Counted from the first letter of the stretch, positions 50,656 to 61,341 are shown. The stretch: DNA of 64,000 nucleotides from Ignavibacteriales bacterium (GCA_016709155.1 JADJEI010000001.1:1-64000), one strand, 5' to 3'. Notes: generated by a model from the sequence alone, not told the origin. Made by a program: numbers and translations.

Positions 50656-52947
50656 TTACTTAGATTTATAATTAGACAAATAATCGGATAAAAGCCGCAC
50701 ACCAAATCCAGTCATATATTTTTTTGTATAGTTCGTCGAACTATTTGGGAAAGCCGGACCGGCAATGTCTAAATGAGCCCATTTCAGTTCAGGTTTAACA
50801 AAATTTTCGAGAAATTTAGCTGCCGTAATTGCTCCGCCCCATCTGCCACCAAGATTTTTGATATCTGCTATTTCACTTTTGTTTAATATGCCGTAGTCGT
50901 CCCAGAGTGGCAATCTCCAAACTCTATCAAATGTTCGTTGTCCGGCATCGTATAATGAATTGGATAATTCATCATTCGTACTAAATAAACCACCAACAAA
51001 TTCACCTAATGCTACTACACAAGCGCCTGTTAGAGTTGCGAGGTCAATTATTATATCTGGTTTCATCTTTGAAGCGAAGTCTAATGCATCTGCAAGAATC
51101 ACTCTACCTTCAGCATCGGTATTATCAACTTCAATCGTTTTTCCCGAAGAAGTTTTAATAATATCACCCGGGCGAAGTGATGATCCTGAAATCATATTTT
51201 CCGCCGAAGGTATAATGCCAATAATATTCAATGGAATTTTGTTTTTTGCTGCGGCAATGATCGTCCCGGCTACTACTGCCGCACCTGACATGTCAGCTTT
51301 CATATCTCCCATATTGGCAGCAGGTTTTATTGAAATGCCGCCGCTGTCAAAGGTAACACCTTTACCAACTAAACAAATTGTAGGAAGTTTTTTCTTCGAA
51401 GATTTTGAAGACTTGTAGTTTATTTGAATAAATCTTGCCGGATTAGAACTCCCCATTCCGACTGCTAATAACCCTCCCATATTTTTCTGCGTTATTTCTT
51501 TTTGATCAAATACTATGGTTTTTATTTTTAATTTAGCCATTTCTTCTTTTATGCGATTGGCAAGCAATTCGGGAGTTAAATTAATTGAAGGTTCATTCTG
51601 AAGATCGCGAGTAAATGAAAGCCCGGTATTAATATTTTTGGCAATCTGAATGGCTGATTTTAATTTTTTAGAATCTTCTGCATAAAAGAAAATATTCAGT
51701 TGTCTTTTTTGCTTTTTCTCACTTAGATATTTATCAAAAGTGTAGTTACCTAAAAATAATCCTTCCACAAAGCTTTGATAATAATATTCTTCGTTAGTAA
51801 AATACTTTTTGAACGAACTGAAATTCGGTATAAATACATGTAAATTCTGAACTTGTTCCTCTTCTAAATTTTGAATGAACTTAGAAAGATGATTTCTGAA
51901 ATAATCGACATTAAATTTGGCATCAAGAATAACTTTGTGAATAATTACTGCATCAGGTTTGCCTTCATCTTTTGAAACTCTAATTTCCTTTCCATTTTTG
52001 GAAAGAAAGTTTTTCCTCTGCAATTCACTAAATCTGACATCAAATACTTTTTCCAAACCCCCGCCCCACAATTTCGCAATTTCGTTTACAGGTATGTTCC
52101 CCTTCGAACGAAAACTAACTTTAAAGCCATCTTTCAATTCGATAAATAAAAGTCCGATTGTCACACCCTTTATTGATAAAGCAAAATTGACAAATCCATC
52201 AGTATCTGATTCAAGTGCATTAAATTTAGAGAAATCATTCTGGGTGATGATCATGTAACCGATCTGCTCTTGTTTTCCGAATAACTTTAATGAGTTTAGA
52301 GCATTACCAAGCAGCTTGATTTTACCAAACTGACTTTGGTCAAAAATTTTATCATAAACTTCAGAGGGTATAACGCCTTCGTTAAGTAGTTCGGCGGCGA
52401 TAAGATGCAAGGCAGAGTTCGTTTTTTCAAATCGAAATGAACCTGTGTCCGTCATAATTGCTGCATAAATTGGATTAGCCAGTTCATAATTCATTTTTAC
52501 AATGGATGTGCGTTTAATTAGATGATAAATTATTTCGCCGGTAGAGCTGAATGCCTGATCTATAAAATAATAATCACAAAAATTTTCAGGGTCGGTATGA
52601 TGATCAATTACAATCTTAGTCTTTTTAGATTTTATAAATGAATCACGCATACTAACAACGCGGTCTGAGCGATTGAAGTCTAAACACACTAAGACATCAA
52701 CTTTATCAAAAATAAAATTATGCTTACCCGCATCATATTGTTGAATTTCGTTTTTCTTGTCAAGAAACAATAAGTTGTAAGGGGTTTCGCTGTGGTTAAT
52801 AATAAAATACTCCTTATTTAATACGCGAAGTATGTTCCCAAAAGCAACCTCCGAACCAATTGCATCAGCATCAGGATTGACGTGTGTTGTTACAAGGAAT
52901 GAATTATTATTTAGAATTATTTCAGATAATTTTTGAAAATCTATCAT
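50656..52947 (-). CDS. Fusion of NrnA-like DHH phosphoesterase and M17 leucyl aminopeptidase
   Basis: 763 residues in one open frame. Residues 1 to about 300 are a DHH/DHHA1 oligoribonuclease-pAp phosphatase: THVNPDADAIGSE, DHH at VIDHHTD, and a truncated DHHA1 end at VNEIAKLWGGG, where the usual GHxxASG is absent. Residues from about 330 to the end are a PepA-type M17 peptidase with VGKGVTFDSGGISIKPA and NTDAEGRVILADAL, and metal ligands intact. The DHH part should cleave short RNAs or pAp, and the M17 part N-terminal residues of peptides. The junction looks like a deletion that joined two genes; an assembly join is an alternative. Confidence 0.85.
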   Translation of the reverse strand: MIDFQKLSEIILNNNSFLVTTHVNPDADAIGSEVAFGNILRVLNKEYFIINHSETPYNLLFLDKKNEIQQYDAGKHNFIFDKVDVLVCLDFNRSDRVVSMRDSFIKSKKTKIVIDHHTDPENFCDYYFIDQAFSSTGEIIYHLIKRTSIVKMNYELANPIYAAIMTDTGSFRFEKTNSALHLIAAELLNEGVIPSEVYDKIFDQSQFGKIKLLGNALNSLKLFGKQEQIGYMIITQNDFSKFNALESDTDGFVNFALSIKGVTIGLLFIELKDGFKVSFRSKGNIPVNEIAKLWGGGLEKVFDVRFSELQRKNFLSKNGKEIRVSKDEGKPDAVIIHKVILDAKFNVDYFRNHLSKFIQNLEEEQVQNLHVFIPNFSSFKKYFTNEEYYYQSFVEGLFLGNYTFDKYLSEKKQKRQLNIFFYAEDSKKLKSAIQIAKNINTGLSFTRDLQNEPSINLTPELLANRIKEEMAKLKIKTIVFDQKEITQKNMGGLLAVGMGSSNPARFIQINYKSSKSSKKKLPTICLVGKGVTFDSGGISIKPAANMGDMKADMSGAAVVAGTIIAAAKNKIPLNIIGIIPSAENMISGSSLRPGDIIKTSSGKTIEVDNTDAEGRVILADALDFASKMKPDIIIDLATLTGACVVALGEFVGGLFSTNDELSNSLYDAGQRTFDRVWRLPLWDDYGILNKSEIADIKNLGGRWGGAITAAKFLENFVKPELKWAHLDIAGPAFPNSSTNYTKKYMTGFGVRLLSDYLSNYKSK

Positions 52948-53019
52948 TTCGGCAAGTTACATTAATAGATATTTTTGATACTATAAAAATAAAAGTGGTG
53001 AAATTATTATTATAAAAAA

Positions 53020-53049
53020 AATTCTAATGAACCGAAGCCCATTAGAATT
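53020..53049 (-). terminator. Terminator of the korAB operon
   Basis: Perfect 10-bp stem (AATTCTAATG/CATTAGAATT) with a 10-base loop, followed on the minus strand by a T run; 36 bases beyond korB. Confidence 0.85.
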
Positions 53050-53084
53050 TTAAAATAAATAAAATATTCATTAAGGGATAAAAA

Positions 53085-54119
53085 CTAATTTACTTCCCAT
53101 GTGCTGCCTGCAAAAAGTAATTTTTCCAAATCTCCTTCACCCTTAATTTTCTTTACCTCAGCAATTTGGTTGGCTACCGCTTCATCATAAGTTGTTTTCA
53201 TTATTTGTCTAAACACCCCAATAGGAACCGGCATGTTTGGTGAATCACTAAGATGACTTAGTATCATAGAAAGTACCGGACTGTCATCGAATTCATTATG
53301 AACTAAAACATCATTAACGCTATTACCTGGTTCATTAATATTAATAACTACAGGTTTTGTCCCAACTAATTTAAGCCCTTTGTCTTTTTTAGCACCAAAT
53401 AACATAGGCTGGTTGTGTTCCAGAAATAGCAGGTTTTCATCCCGAACTGATTTATCTGAATACGAATCAAAAGCGCCATCATTAAAGATTACGCAGTTCT
53501 GAAAGATTTCAATAAATGCAAAACCTTTATGGTCTGCAGCTCTTTTAATAATTGTCTGCATGTGTTTAGGATTAGTATCAATAGTGCGGGCAATAAATGT
53601 TGAATCGCTTCCAAGCGCAACAGATATAGGATTGAACGGGTAATCTATTGAACCATAGGGGGATGTTTTCGTTTTCTTACCGACTTCAGAAGTTGGCGAA
53701 TATTGACCTTTAGTTAATCCATAAATTTTATTATTAAATAGAAGTACTTTTAGATCAATGTTTCGACGGCAAGCATGAATAAAATGATTTCCTCCAATGC
53801 TCAGTAAATCACCATCACCAGTCGCAACCCAGACAGAGAGTTCAGGATTGGCAACTTTTACTCCGGTAGCTATTGCAGGTGCCCTGCCGTGGATACTATG
53901 AAAACCGTAAGTATTCATGTAATAAGGAAACCTTGATGAGCATCCAATACCGGAAATCCATACTACTTTTTCTTTTTCTTTCTCAATAATATCAGGAAAG
54001 GATCTTTGAACTTGGGCAAGTATTGAATAATCTCCGCAACCCGGACACCATCTGACTTCCTGATCAGATGCAAAATCTTTTGCTGTAAATTTTAATTGAG
54101 TCTTTACTTTTTCTTCCAT
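53085..54119 (-). CDS. korB: 2-oxoglutarate (2-oxoacid):ferredoxin oxidoreductase, beta subunit
   Basis: 344 residues. WCPGCGDYSIL carries the Cys ligands and thiamine-diphosphate site; GDGDLLSIGGNHFIHACRRNID is the Mg-TPP loop. With KorA it interconverts 2-oxoglutarate and succinyl-CoA with ferredoxin, a key enzyme of the reductive or anaerobic TCA cycle in this phylum. Exact 2-oxoacid specificity cannot be proven here. It overlaps korA by one base. Confidence 0.88.
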   Translation of the reverse strand: MEEKVKTQLKFTAKDFASDQEVRWCPGCGDYSILAQVQRSFPDIIEKEKEKVVWISGIGCSSRFPYYMNTYGFHSIHGRAPAIATGVKVANPELSVWVATGDGDLLSIGGNHFIHACRRNIDLKVLLFNNKIYGLTKGQYSPTSEVGKKTKTSPYGSIDYPFNPISVALGSDSTFIARTIDTNPKHMQTIIKRAADHKGFAFIEIFQNCVIFNDGAFDSYSDKSVRDENLLFLEHNQPMLFGAKKDKGLKLVGTKPVVININEPGNSVNDVLVHNEFDDSPVLSMILSHLSDSPNMPVPIGVFRQIMKTTYDEAVANQIAEVKKIKGEGDLEKLLFAGSTWEVN

Positions 54120-55972
54120 TATTTTTTTTCTCCAAGTAATTCTAAAATTTTATCTTCAATATCAGATGTTCTCAAGGGCAGTCCTCTAACTTTATTAAAA
54201 GAGACAACAGGAGCAAGAAATTCACTTTTTAAAATTTTGGACAACTGACCAAGATTTATTTCCGGTACAAGAATTTTATTGAATTTCTTCAAAACTTCAG
54301 ATGTGTTTTTAGGGAATGGGTTAATATATCTGAAATGAGCTTGCGATACTTTATGTCCTCTGTTTCTTACATGCATTACAGCTTCTTTGATAGATCCGTA
54401 AGTTCCACCCCATCCTAATACAAGTACTTCACCTTGTTGTTCACCATCAACAGAAAGCTCAGGAATATCATTTGCAATATTATTAATTTTTTGCTGTCTT
54501 AATCTGACCATCAAGTCGTGATTTTCCGGATCGTAGCTAACGTTCCCTGTGATATTCGCTTTCTCCAGCCCTCCAATTCTATGTTCTAAGCCGGGTGTTC
54601 CGGGTTTTGTCCAGGGTCTAGATAAATTTTCATCTCTCAAATATGGATGAAAACCTTCTGAATCAGTTCTGAAGTTTACCGGAAAATCGGGGATTTCATT
54701 TGCGTGAGGAATCCTCCAGGGTTCGGAACCATTAGCCAAATAGCCATCGGTTAACAATATAACAGGAGTCATGAATTTAACAGCAATTCTTGAAGCTTCA
54801 AAAGCCATATTAAAGCAATCGCTTGGAGTAGAAGCAGCAATTACCGGAATTGGTGCCTCGCCATTTCTTCCATAAACAGCTTGCAAAAGATCAGCTTGTT
54901 CAGTTTTAGTTGGAAGACCGGTACTTGGACCGCCTCGTTGCACATTAACTATAACAAGTGGTAGTTCTGTCATAACCGCTAAGCCCATGGCTTCTGTTTT
55001 TAATGCTAATCCAGGACCGCTTGTTGTTGTAAGCGCAAGGCTTCCTGCGAAAGAAGCACCAATAGCAGAGGTAATACCCGCAATCTCATCCTCGGCTTGA
55101 AAAGTTTTAACGCCAAAATTTTTGTACGTACTAAGAAATTGCAAAATATCAGAAGCCGGTGTTATCGGATATGATCCCAAAAATAAAGGCAATTTGCTTT
55201 TTACCGAAGCCGCAAGGAAACCAAGTGCGGTTGCTTCGTTACCTGAAATACTTCTGTAAGTACCTGCGGGTAATTTTGCTTTGTCCACTTCATACCTTGT
55301 TTCAAATAGCTCTGTAATTTCACCGAAATTATAACCTGCTTTCAATGCTTTTAAATTTGCGTCAGCTAAATCAGCTTTATTTTTGAATTTATCTTTTATC
55401 CAGCTAATTGTATTTTCAAGTGGTCTGTTATACAACCAATACATTAATCCAAGCGCAAAGAAGTTTTTACTGCGTGTGACTTCTTTTACTGAGAGTTTAC
55501 TTCCTTCAAGAGCTTTAATGGTTAAAGAAGTAATGGGTACGGGGTAGGATTCGTATCCTTTTAGGCTATCATCTTCAAGAGGATTAGATTCATAATGAGC
55601 AAGTTTTAAATTTCTCGCATCAAATGAATCAGTGTTGACAATTATGATCCCACCCTTCTTTAATTCTGAAATATTTTTTTTCAGTGCTGCGGGGTTCATT
55701 GCAACTAAAACGTCTGGTCTATCTCCCGGTGTATGTATATCATTACTGCTGAAATGTAATTGGAATCCGCTGACACCGTAGAGTGTGCCTAATGGTGCGC
55801 GAATTTCTGCCGGATAATCGGGCAGTGTACTTAAATCGTTACCGACTGCAGCGGTAGTATCACTGAATTGGCTTCCAGTTAACTGCATTCCATCACCAGA
55901 ATCACCGGCAAAGCGAACAGTTACTTCTGTAAGTTTTTTTGTATGTTTTTTTGAATTTAGATCAACTATCAT
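54119..55972 (-). CDS. korA: 2-oxoglutarate:ferredoxin oxidoreductase, fused gamma-alpha subunit
   Basis: 617 residues. The N-terminal 200 residues are a gamma domain (FAGDSGDGMQLTGSQFSDT). The rest is the alpha (pyrimidine-binding) part with LGSYPITPASDILQFLS, FQAEDEIAGITSAIGASFAGS and NVQRGGPSTGLPTKTEQ. The gamma-alpha fusion is the usual form in Kor of this phylum. First gene of korAB. Confidence 0.9.
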   Translation of the reverse strand: MIVDLNSKKHTKKLTEVTVRFAGDSGDGMQLTGSQFSDTTAAVGNDLSTLPDYPAEIRAPLGTLYGVSGFQLHFSSNDIHTPGDRPDVLVAMNPAALKKNISELKKGGIIIVNTDSFDARNLKLAHYESNPLEDDSLKGYESYPVPITSLTIKALEGSKLSVKEVTRSKNFFALGLMYWLYNRPLENTISWIKDKFKNKADLADANLKALKAGYNFGEITELFETRYEVDKAKLPAGTYRSISGNEATALGFLAASVKSKLPLFLGSYPITPASDILQFLSTYKNFGVKTFQAEDEIAGITSAIGASFAGSLALTTTSGPGLALKTEAMGLAVMTELPLVIVNVQRGGPSTGLPTKTEQADLLQAVYGRNGEAPIPVIAASTPSDCFNMAFEASRIAVKFMTPVILLTDGYLANGSEPWRIPHANEIPDFPVNFRTDSEGFHPYLRDENLSRPWTKPGTPGLEHRIGGLEKANITGNVSYDPENHDLMVRLRQQKINNIANDIPELSVDGEQQGEVLVLGWGGTYGSIKEAVMHVRNRGHKVSQAHFRYINPFPKNTSEVLKKFNKILVPEINLGQLSKILKSEFLAPVVSFNKVRGLPLRTSDIEDKILELLGEKK

Positions 55973-56203
55973 TTGTTAACTCTGAATTTTAATTTATTGT
56001 TTAAGAGATGAATCCTTTATTTCGTTTTTCAAAACTTTTTTATTGTTATAATTTGAATTACAAAATGGATTCGACTTTATATGAAATAGTATTTGGGCTG
56101 ACAGTAAAAATAAAATACGATTCCAAAATTATTTCTATCATTAATTATATAAGAACAAAATTATTCAATTGTAAAAATAAGATTTTTTGGAACCATATCA
56201 TAT

Positions 56204-57988
56204 TTATTGAATGCTTTTAATAATGTCTATGAATTCTTCGGCATTTACAAATCCTGTTATCCTATTGGTTTCATTGCCGTTAGAATCAAGAATTAATACT
56301 GTTGGAACTCCCACAATCTTAAATTTATTTCTTAAAGATTCAACATCAGGCGATAAAGATTTTGTCATATCAGCTTTTAGAGTCAGGAATTTTTTCGACT
56401 CTTCAATAACCTTATCATCTAAAAATGTAATAGCATCTAATTCTTTACACGGGATACACCAGTCAGCATAAAAATCTATAATCACAGGAGTTTGTCCAAT
56501 AGAGCCGCTTAACTTTGATTCGGAATACTCTTGCCAATCAATCGTATTTGTATTAGCGGATGGCAAAAGATTATAAACCGCAAATGCAATGAGTAATACT
56601 GAAAAAACTATTTTGAAATTTTTAAAACCTTTTACACTGTTGCCCAGTTTATCAAAAACTAAAAGGTAAACAGCAGTTATAATCATAAAAACAGGCAGGA
56701 CATATCCTGAAAATGATTTTGGAAGCAGAGGCATTATGAAGTACAAAGCCATTCCAATCAGAATGAAACCAAAAATATGTTTTACCCCATCCATCCATTC
56801 ACCCGCTCTCGGCAATTTTTTTATTTTACCAGAGAATATTGCAAGCAGTAGATAGGGAAAACCAAGTCCAAGGGCAAGTACAAAGAACATTAAAAATCCT
56901 AAATATGGATCCGCTTTTGCAGCCACGTAAGTAACTAATCCTAACACGAATGGACCTATACAAGGAGCAGCGACAATACCCATAGTTAGCCCCATAAAGA
57001 ATGCACCGTAAAAACCGCCTTTTGCTCCACCAGCCTTTGCAACCCACGAATTTGGTAATTGAAATTCGTATAATCCAAACATGCTCAGCGATAATATTAA
57101 AAATATCAAAGCAATAATTATAATCACGATTGGATTTTGTAAGAGCGAACCAAACACAGCACCACTTAAAGCAGTCACAACGCCTATCACTGAATATGTA
57201 ACAGCCATTCCCACCACAAAAAGCAAACCCATTCCAAAAAGTCGAATAGTTTTTCCTTCGCTCTGTCCGCCGAAAAACCCAATTGTAATTGGAATAAGCG
57301 GATAAACGCATGGCGTAAGATTCAAAGCTAAACCTCCGATAAATACAAACAACAAACCAAGGAATAGTCCATTATTTTCAAGCATATTTGAAATTGAATT
57401 ATCTGATTCGGAAGTCTTATTTATTTTCGATGATAGATCAGCATAGCTAAAATCAATTTTTTTAAATTCATCCTGATTGATTTCACTTGAAACCGACTGA
57501 CTGTTGACAACCTGAATGATTAATGTATCGGTTATTGACGAGGGGGGTAAGCAAGTCATGTCGTTGCAAGCTTGATAATCAAAATTAATAATTAGTGTAT
57601 AGCTGCCTTCTAATATGCTTTTATCAATTGATAAAAGTGAGCCAATCAATACTTCTCCCTGCCATGCTGATAGAGGTGTATCCGAAAACCCTAATTTAAT
57701 TTCTTCCGCGGGGGGATAATTAGTTTTCTCAAGCTTAAACCCTTCTGGAATTTGAATGCTAACCTGGCTCGGGATTAAATAATCTTCTTTAGGTTTATCA
57801 GAATTTATATGCCAGGTATCTTTGATATTTAATTTTACAGCAATTTTAAATTGACCACCAGCATTCACTTTATCAAATGATGAAATTGTATTTATCCTGA
57901 TTAAGTCTTCAGGACCAAACTGAGATAAAGACGAATCTTGTAAACCAACTAAAAAAATAATTACTATCAGATAAAAATATTTATTCAT
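56204..57988 (-). CDS. dsbD: Thiol:disulfide interchange protein DsbD
   Basis: 594 residues. Signal peptide, then an N-terminal periplasmic domain (CNDMTCLPPSS with its Cys pair), a central eight-helix membrane domain (LNLTPCVYPLIPITIGFFGG and MGIVAAPCIGPF carry the redox Cys), and a C-terminal thioredoxin domain with ADWCIPCKELD. It moves reducing power from cytoplasmic thioredoxin to the periplasm, for example for cytochrome c maturation. Confidence 0.93.
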   Translation of the reverse strand: MNKYFYLIVIIFLVGLQDSSLSQFGPEDLIRINTISSFDKVNAGGQFKIAVKLNIKDTWHINSDKPKEDYLIPSQVSIQIPEGFKLEKTNYPPAEEIKLGFSDTPLSAWQGEVLIGSLLSIDKSILEGSYTLIINFDYQACNDMTCLPPSSITDTLIIQVVNSQSVSSEINQDEFKKIDFSYADLSSKINKTSESDNSISNMLENNGLFLGLLFVFIGGLALNLTPCVYPLIPITIGFFGGQSEGKTIRLFGMGLLFVVGMAVTYSVIGVVTALSGAVFGSLLQNPIVIIIIALIFLILSLSMFGLYEFQLPNSWVAKAGGAKGGFYGAFFMGLTMGIVAAPCIGPFVLGLVTYVAAKADPYLGFLMFFVLALGLGFPYLLLAIFSGKIKKLPRAGEWMDGVKHIFGFILIGMALYFIMPLLPKSFSGYVLPVFMIITAVYLLVFDKLGNSVKGFKNFKIVFSVLLIAFAVYNLLPSANTNTIDWQEYSESKLSGSIGQTPVIIDFYADWCIPCKELDAITFLDDKVIEESKKFLTLKADMTKSLSPDVESLRNKFKIVGVPTVLILDSNGNETNRITGFVNAEEFIDIIKSIQ

Positions 57989-58018
57989 TACGATTCCATG
58001 AATTTGAGTTTATTAATT

Positions 58019-59656
58019 TTATTTTCTCCAGCCTTGAACAATTGGATATCTTCTACCATAACCAAAAGCTTTTTTAGAAATACGTAAAGCCGGGGCAGCT
58101 TGTCTTCTTTTGAATTCGTTTAGGTCAACCATACGCAATATCTTTTCGACCAATTTCTTATCCCCAACGGTAGAACTAATTTCAATTGCTTCTTTATTTT
58201 CTTCAAGATACATTCTTAAAATTTTATCGAGGATTTCATAAGGTGGAAGTGTATCCTGATCTTTTTGATTGGGTTTGAGTTCTGCAGAGGGTGGTTTTTC
58301 AATAATATTGTGTGGAATAATTTCTTTATTTCTATTAATATAATTTGAGATTCTATAAATATCTGTTTTATACACATCAGCAATTACAGCCAATCCTCCA
58401 TTCATATCCCCATACAAAGTGCAATAACCCGTTGCCATTTCAGATTTATTGCCGGTGGTTAGTAAAAGATAATTTTCATTGTTCGCCAAAGCCATTAAAT
58501 AAACACCACGAATTCTTGCCTGCAGATTTTCTTCAACAATGCCTTTCATTGATGATTTAAATTCCAATGACAATTTTTTGAGCGCTTCATCAACTGCGGA
58601 TTGTATTGAAATATTTGAGTGTGAGATGCTTAAATTCTGAATGAGATTTAAAGAATCTGTGATACTTCCTTCGCTTGAATATTTTGAAGGTAATAAAACC
58701 ACGTGAACATTCCCCGCCCCTAAAGCTTTTACAGCAATGTAAGTGACCAATGCTGAATCAATCCCGCCGCTCAATCCAATTAATACTTTTTTAAAATTTA
58801 ATTTGCTGCAGTACTCCTTTAAGCCGAAAATCAAAGAGTTCAATACTTCTTCTTCAAATGATTTTTCCGAATTATTTATTTCGGGGTATTCTTTGTTTGT
58901 ATCGAAAATAATATAGTCCTCTTCAAAAGATTTACCAAGCCTTACTAAATTTCCTTTAGCATTGAAGCACATACTTGCACCATCAAAAATTAATTCGGTT
59001 TGCGCTCCGACATTACAAACATAAGCTAACGGAACTCTGTCATCTTTGGTTAAAACCGATAACATTTTTCTGCGGTCTTCTCTTTTTCCGTAAGAATATG
59101 GACTAGCTGAAATGTTCAAAAGTACCGTTGCTCCTTGTTCAATCAGTTTTTTAACCGGGTCATTACTGTATCTTCGCATAAACCAATAATCACTATCATT
59201 CCATATATCTTCGCAAATAGATATTCCTAATTTTTCACCCTTAAATTCATGAGTAAATACCTCAGAAGCTGAATCAAAATATCTCATCTCATCAAATACA
59301 TCATAATTCGGAATTAATGATTTGTGTTGAACGAATTGAATTTTGCCATTATAACACAGAAGTGCTGAGTTGTGAATATCTGTTCCAATATTATCATCGT
59401 CTTCGGTAATTGACCCAAAAAGCAATCCAACCTCTTCGGTTTGAGAAGCAATTTCAGAGGCAGCATTCACAACCGCATCCCTGAATTCTTTTTTTTCGAC
59501 AAGATCTAAAGGTGGATATCCGGTTAAAATAAGTTCCGGAAAAAGAACGAGATCAGCTTTATCCTCAATTGCTTTTTGGTAGCCATCAATAATTTTTTTT
59601 TTGTTGAAAGCTATATCGCCTATAATAGAATTTACCTGACAGAGTGCAATAATCAT
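58019..59656 (-). CDS. nadE: Glutamine-dependent NAD+ synthetase
   Basis: 545 residues. The N-terminal nitrilase-type glutaminase domain keeps Glu (LFPELILTGYPP), Lys (HKSLIPNYDVFDE) and Cys (ISICEDIWND). The C-terminal synthetase has the PP-loop IGLSGGIDSALVTYIA and the KSEMATGYCTLYGD binding loop. It makes NAD+ from deamido-NAD+, ATP and glutamine. Start ATG 59656. Confidence 0.94.
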   Translation of the reverse strand: MIIALCQVNSIIGDIAFNKKKIIDGYQKAIEDKADLVLFPELILTGYPPLDLVEKKEFRDAVVNAASEIASQTEEVGLLFGSITEDDDNIGTDIHNSALLCYNGKIQFVQHKSLIPNYDVFDEMRYFDSASEVFTHEFKGEKLGISICEDIWNDSDYWFMRRYSNDPVKKLIEQGATVLLNISASPYSYGKREDRRKMLSVLTKDDRVPLAYVCNVGAQTELIFDGASMCFNAKGNLVRLGKSFEEDYIIFDTNKEYPEINNSEKSFEEEVLNSLIFGLKEYCSKLNFKKVLIGLSGGIDSALVTYIAVKALGAGNVHVVLLPSKYSSEGSITDSLNLIQNLSISHSNISIQSAVDEALKKLSLEFKSSMKGIVEENLQARIRGVYLMALANNENYLLLTTGNKSEMATGYCTLYGDMNGGLAVIADVYKTDIYRISNYINRNKEIIPHNIIEKPPSAELKPNQKDQDTLPPYEILDKILRMYLEENKEAIEISSTVGDKKLVEKILRMVDLNEFKRRQAAPALRISKKAFGYGRRYPIVQGWRK

Positions 59657-59895
59657 AAATATTGAAAAAGTTTATTCTAAATTAAATTGAATTTTTTATC
59701 AAACAAAGACATTAAAAACTGCATGCACAATGTTAATACAAATTGCGTCAAAAATTACTTCCCTTTCTTCCGTTAATGAATCCGATACTCAAAATATATT
59801 ACCGATTGAATAAAGGAATTAAACATTTAGAAATTAATAATTATTATTACATTCGAAAAAAGATTCAATTGTTAAGTAAAGTTAAAGGTGAAGAA

Positions 59896-60360
59896 ATGAA
59901 TAAAAAATTATATAGATCGAGAAATGACAGAATGCTTGCCGGAGTTGCCGGTGGACTTGCTGATTACTTCGGCATTGATCCTGTGTTAGTGAGAGTGATT
60001 TTTGTACTGGTTTTTTTTCTCGGCGGTGGTGGATTATTGGCATATATAATTTTATGGATTGTAGTTCCTGAGGAACAATTAGTCTTTAATATGTCTGAAG
60101 GTCAGAATTCGTCAACCGGCACAGGTCCTTCAGCTAATTTGAACACTGATCAATCTTCAACAAATTATTTTGAGAACTATCAAAAAAATTTAACACAAAA
60201 AAGTAATAACAGATCACTACTGGGAGGAATAGTTTTAATTGTTATTGGAATGTTATTTCTCGCGGATAATTTTATTCCGCATATTCATTTCGGAGACTTC
60301 TGGCCATTAATTTTAATTGCGATTGGTGTTGGCTTATTATTGAACTCTAAAAAAAATTGA
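59896..60360 (+). CDS. PspC-domain membrane protein with DUF5668-like C-terminus
   Basis: Start chosen at ATG 59896 (GGTG ribosome-binding sequence just upstream; the N-terminal 51 codons of the longer frame do not fit the family). PspC motif RSRNDRMLAGVAGGLADYFGIDPVLVRVIFV, then a linker and a second hydrophobic repeat (GIVLIVIGMLFLADNFIP...GVGLLL). It is probably a phage-shock/envelope-stress type membrane protein. It ends 10 bases before the next gene. Confidence 0.8.
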   Translation: MNKKLYRSRNDRMLAGVAGGLADYFGIDPVLVRVIFVLVFFLGGGGLLAYIILWIVVPEEQLVFNMSEGQNSSTGTGPSANLNTDQSSTNYFENYQKNLTQKSNNRSLLGGIVLIVIGMLFLADNFIPHIHFGDFWPLILIAIGVGLLLNSKKN

Positions 60361-60370
60361 AGGAGATAAA

Positions 60371-61318
60371 ATGAAACCGAAACATATTTTTTGGGGAACC
60401 TTGTTTATTATACTCGGAGCATTAATTCTTGTCAATAATTTTCAATCAATTAATCTTGATTGGGGTTCGCTCTGGAAATTTTGGCCTGTTGCTATAATTC
60501 TTGGAGGTGTCTCTATCATTTCAAAAGATTTAGTATTAAAATCTATTATTGCTGGATTAGCGGCTTTAGTACTTGCCGTAACGGTATTTGCTTCAGTAAA
60601 AACTTTTGGTGAATGCACAGACGATAACTTCAGAATAGTTTTCGATGATGATGAAGAGTACGACTCTACAAACTCATCGGACACTAACTTTTATTTTTTC
60701 AATTCTAAAGAAGAAATTAAACATGCAAAACTTTCTTTTAATGCCGGGGCGGGTTCGTTTAATTTAGTTTATCCGACAGACACTTCCATTTTTTCCGCAC
60801 AAGTTTCGGGAAAAGATAAAAACTACACTTTAATTTCTAAAGTTGAAGGCAGCAATGCTGATATCGAAATGGAAATGAAGCAATCGCGTTTTAATATTTC
60901 AAAAAATAATGTTAAACACAAAGTAAATTTATCCTTAAATAATAAACCCGAATGGGAACTCTATTTTGATATTGGCGCGGCAGCTATTGATCTTGATCTT
61001 TCTCCTTACAACATTCAAAAAGTTGACATAGACATGGGTGCTGCTTCATTGAAAATTAAGCTCGGAGATTTAAATAAGGAAACTAAATTTTATGTTGATG
61101 CAGGGGCATCATCTATCGAAATCTCAGTGCCGGAAAATGTTGGATGTGAAATAAGAACCGATGTATCCCTTTCTTCAAAAGAATTTGACAGATTCAATAA
61201 GATTAATTCTGATCTTTATCGCACTGATAATTTTGAGAAAGCTGAAAAGAAAATCTATCTTTACATTAATTCAGGTGTATCCTCAATAAATGTCAAACGT
61301 TACCCTAGTGGTTGGTGA
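60371..61318 (+). CDS. LiaF-like membrane protein with toastrack beta domain
   Basis: 315 residues. Two or three N-terminal helices (FWGTLFIILGALILVNN, WPVAIILGGVSII, IAGLAALVLAVTVFA) are followed by a repetitive beta domain with periodic DIGAAAID / DMGAASLKI / DAGASSIEI triplets, typical of LiaF/DUF2154-like proteins. Co-encoded with the PspC-type gene, it probably belongs to an envelope-stress pair. AAGGAG lies before the start. Confidence 0.8.
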   Translation: MKPKHIFWGTLFIILGALILVNNFQSINLDWGSLWKFWPVAIILGGVSIISKDLVLKSIIAGLAALVLAVTVFASVKTFGECTDDNFRIVFDDDEEYDSTNSSDTNFYFFNSKEEIKHAKLSFNAGAGSFNLVYPTDTSIFSAQVSGKDKNYTLISKVEGSNADIEMEMKQSRFNISKNNVKHKVNLSLNNKPEWELYFDIGAAAIDLDLSPYNIQKVDIDMGAASLKIKLGDLNKETKFYVDAGASSIEISVPENVGCEIRTDVSLSSKEFDRFNKINSDLYRTDNFEKAEKKIYLYINSGVSSINVKRYPSGW

Positions 61319-61341
61319 GAAATTAAAAACCTTGTAGAAAG

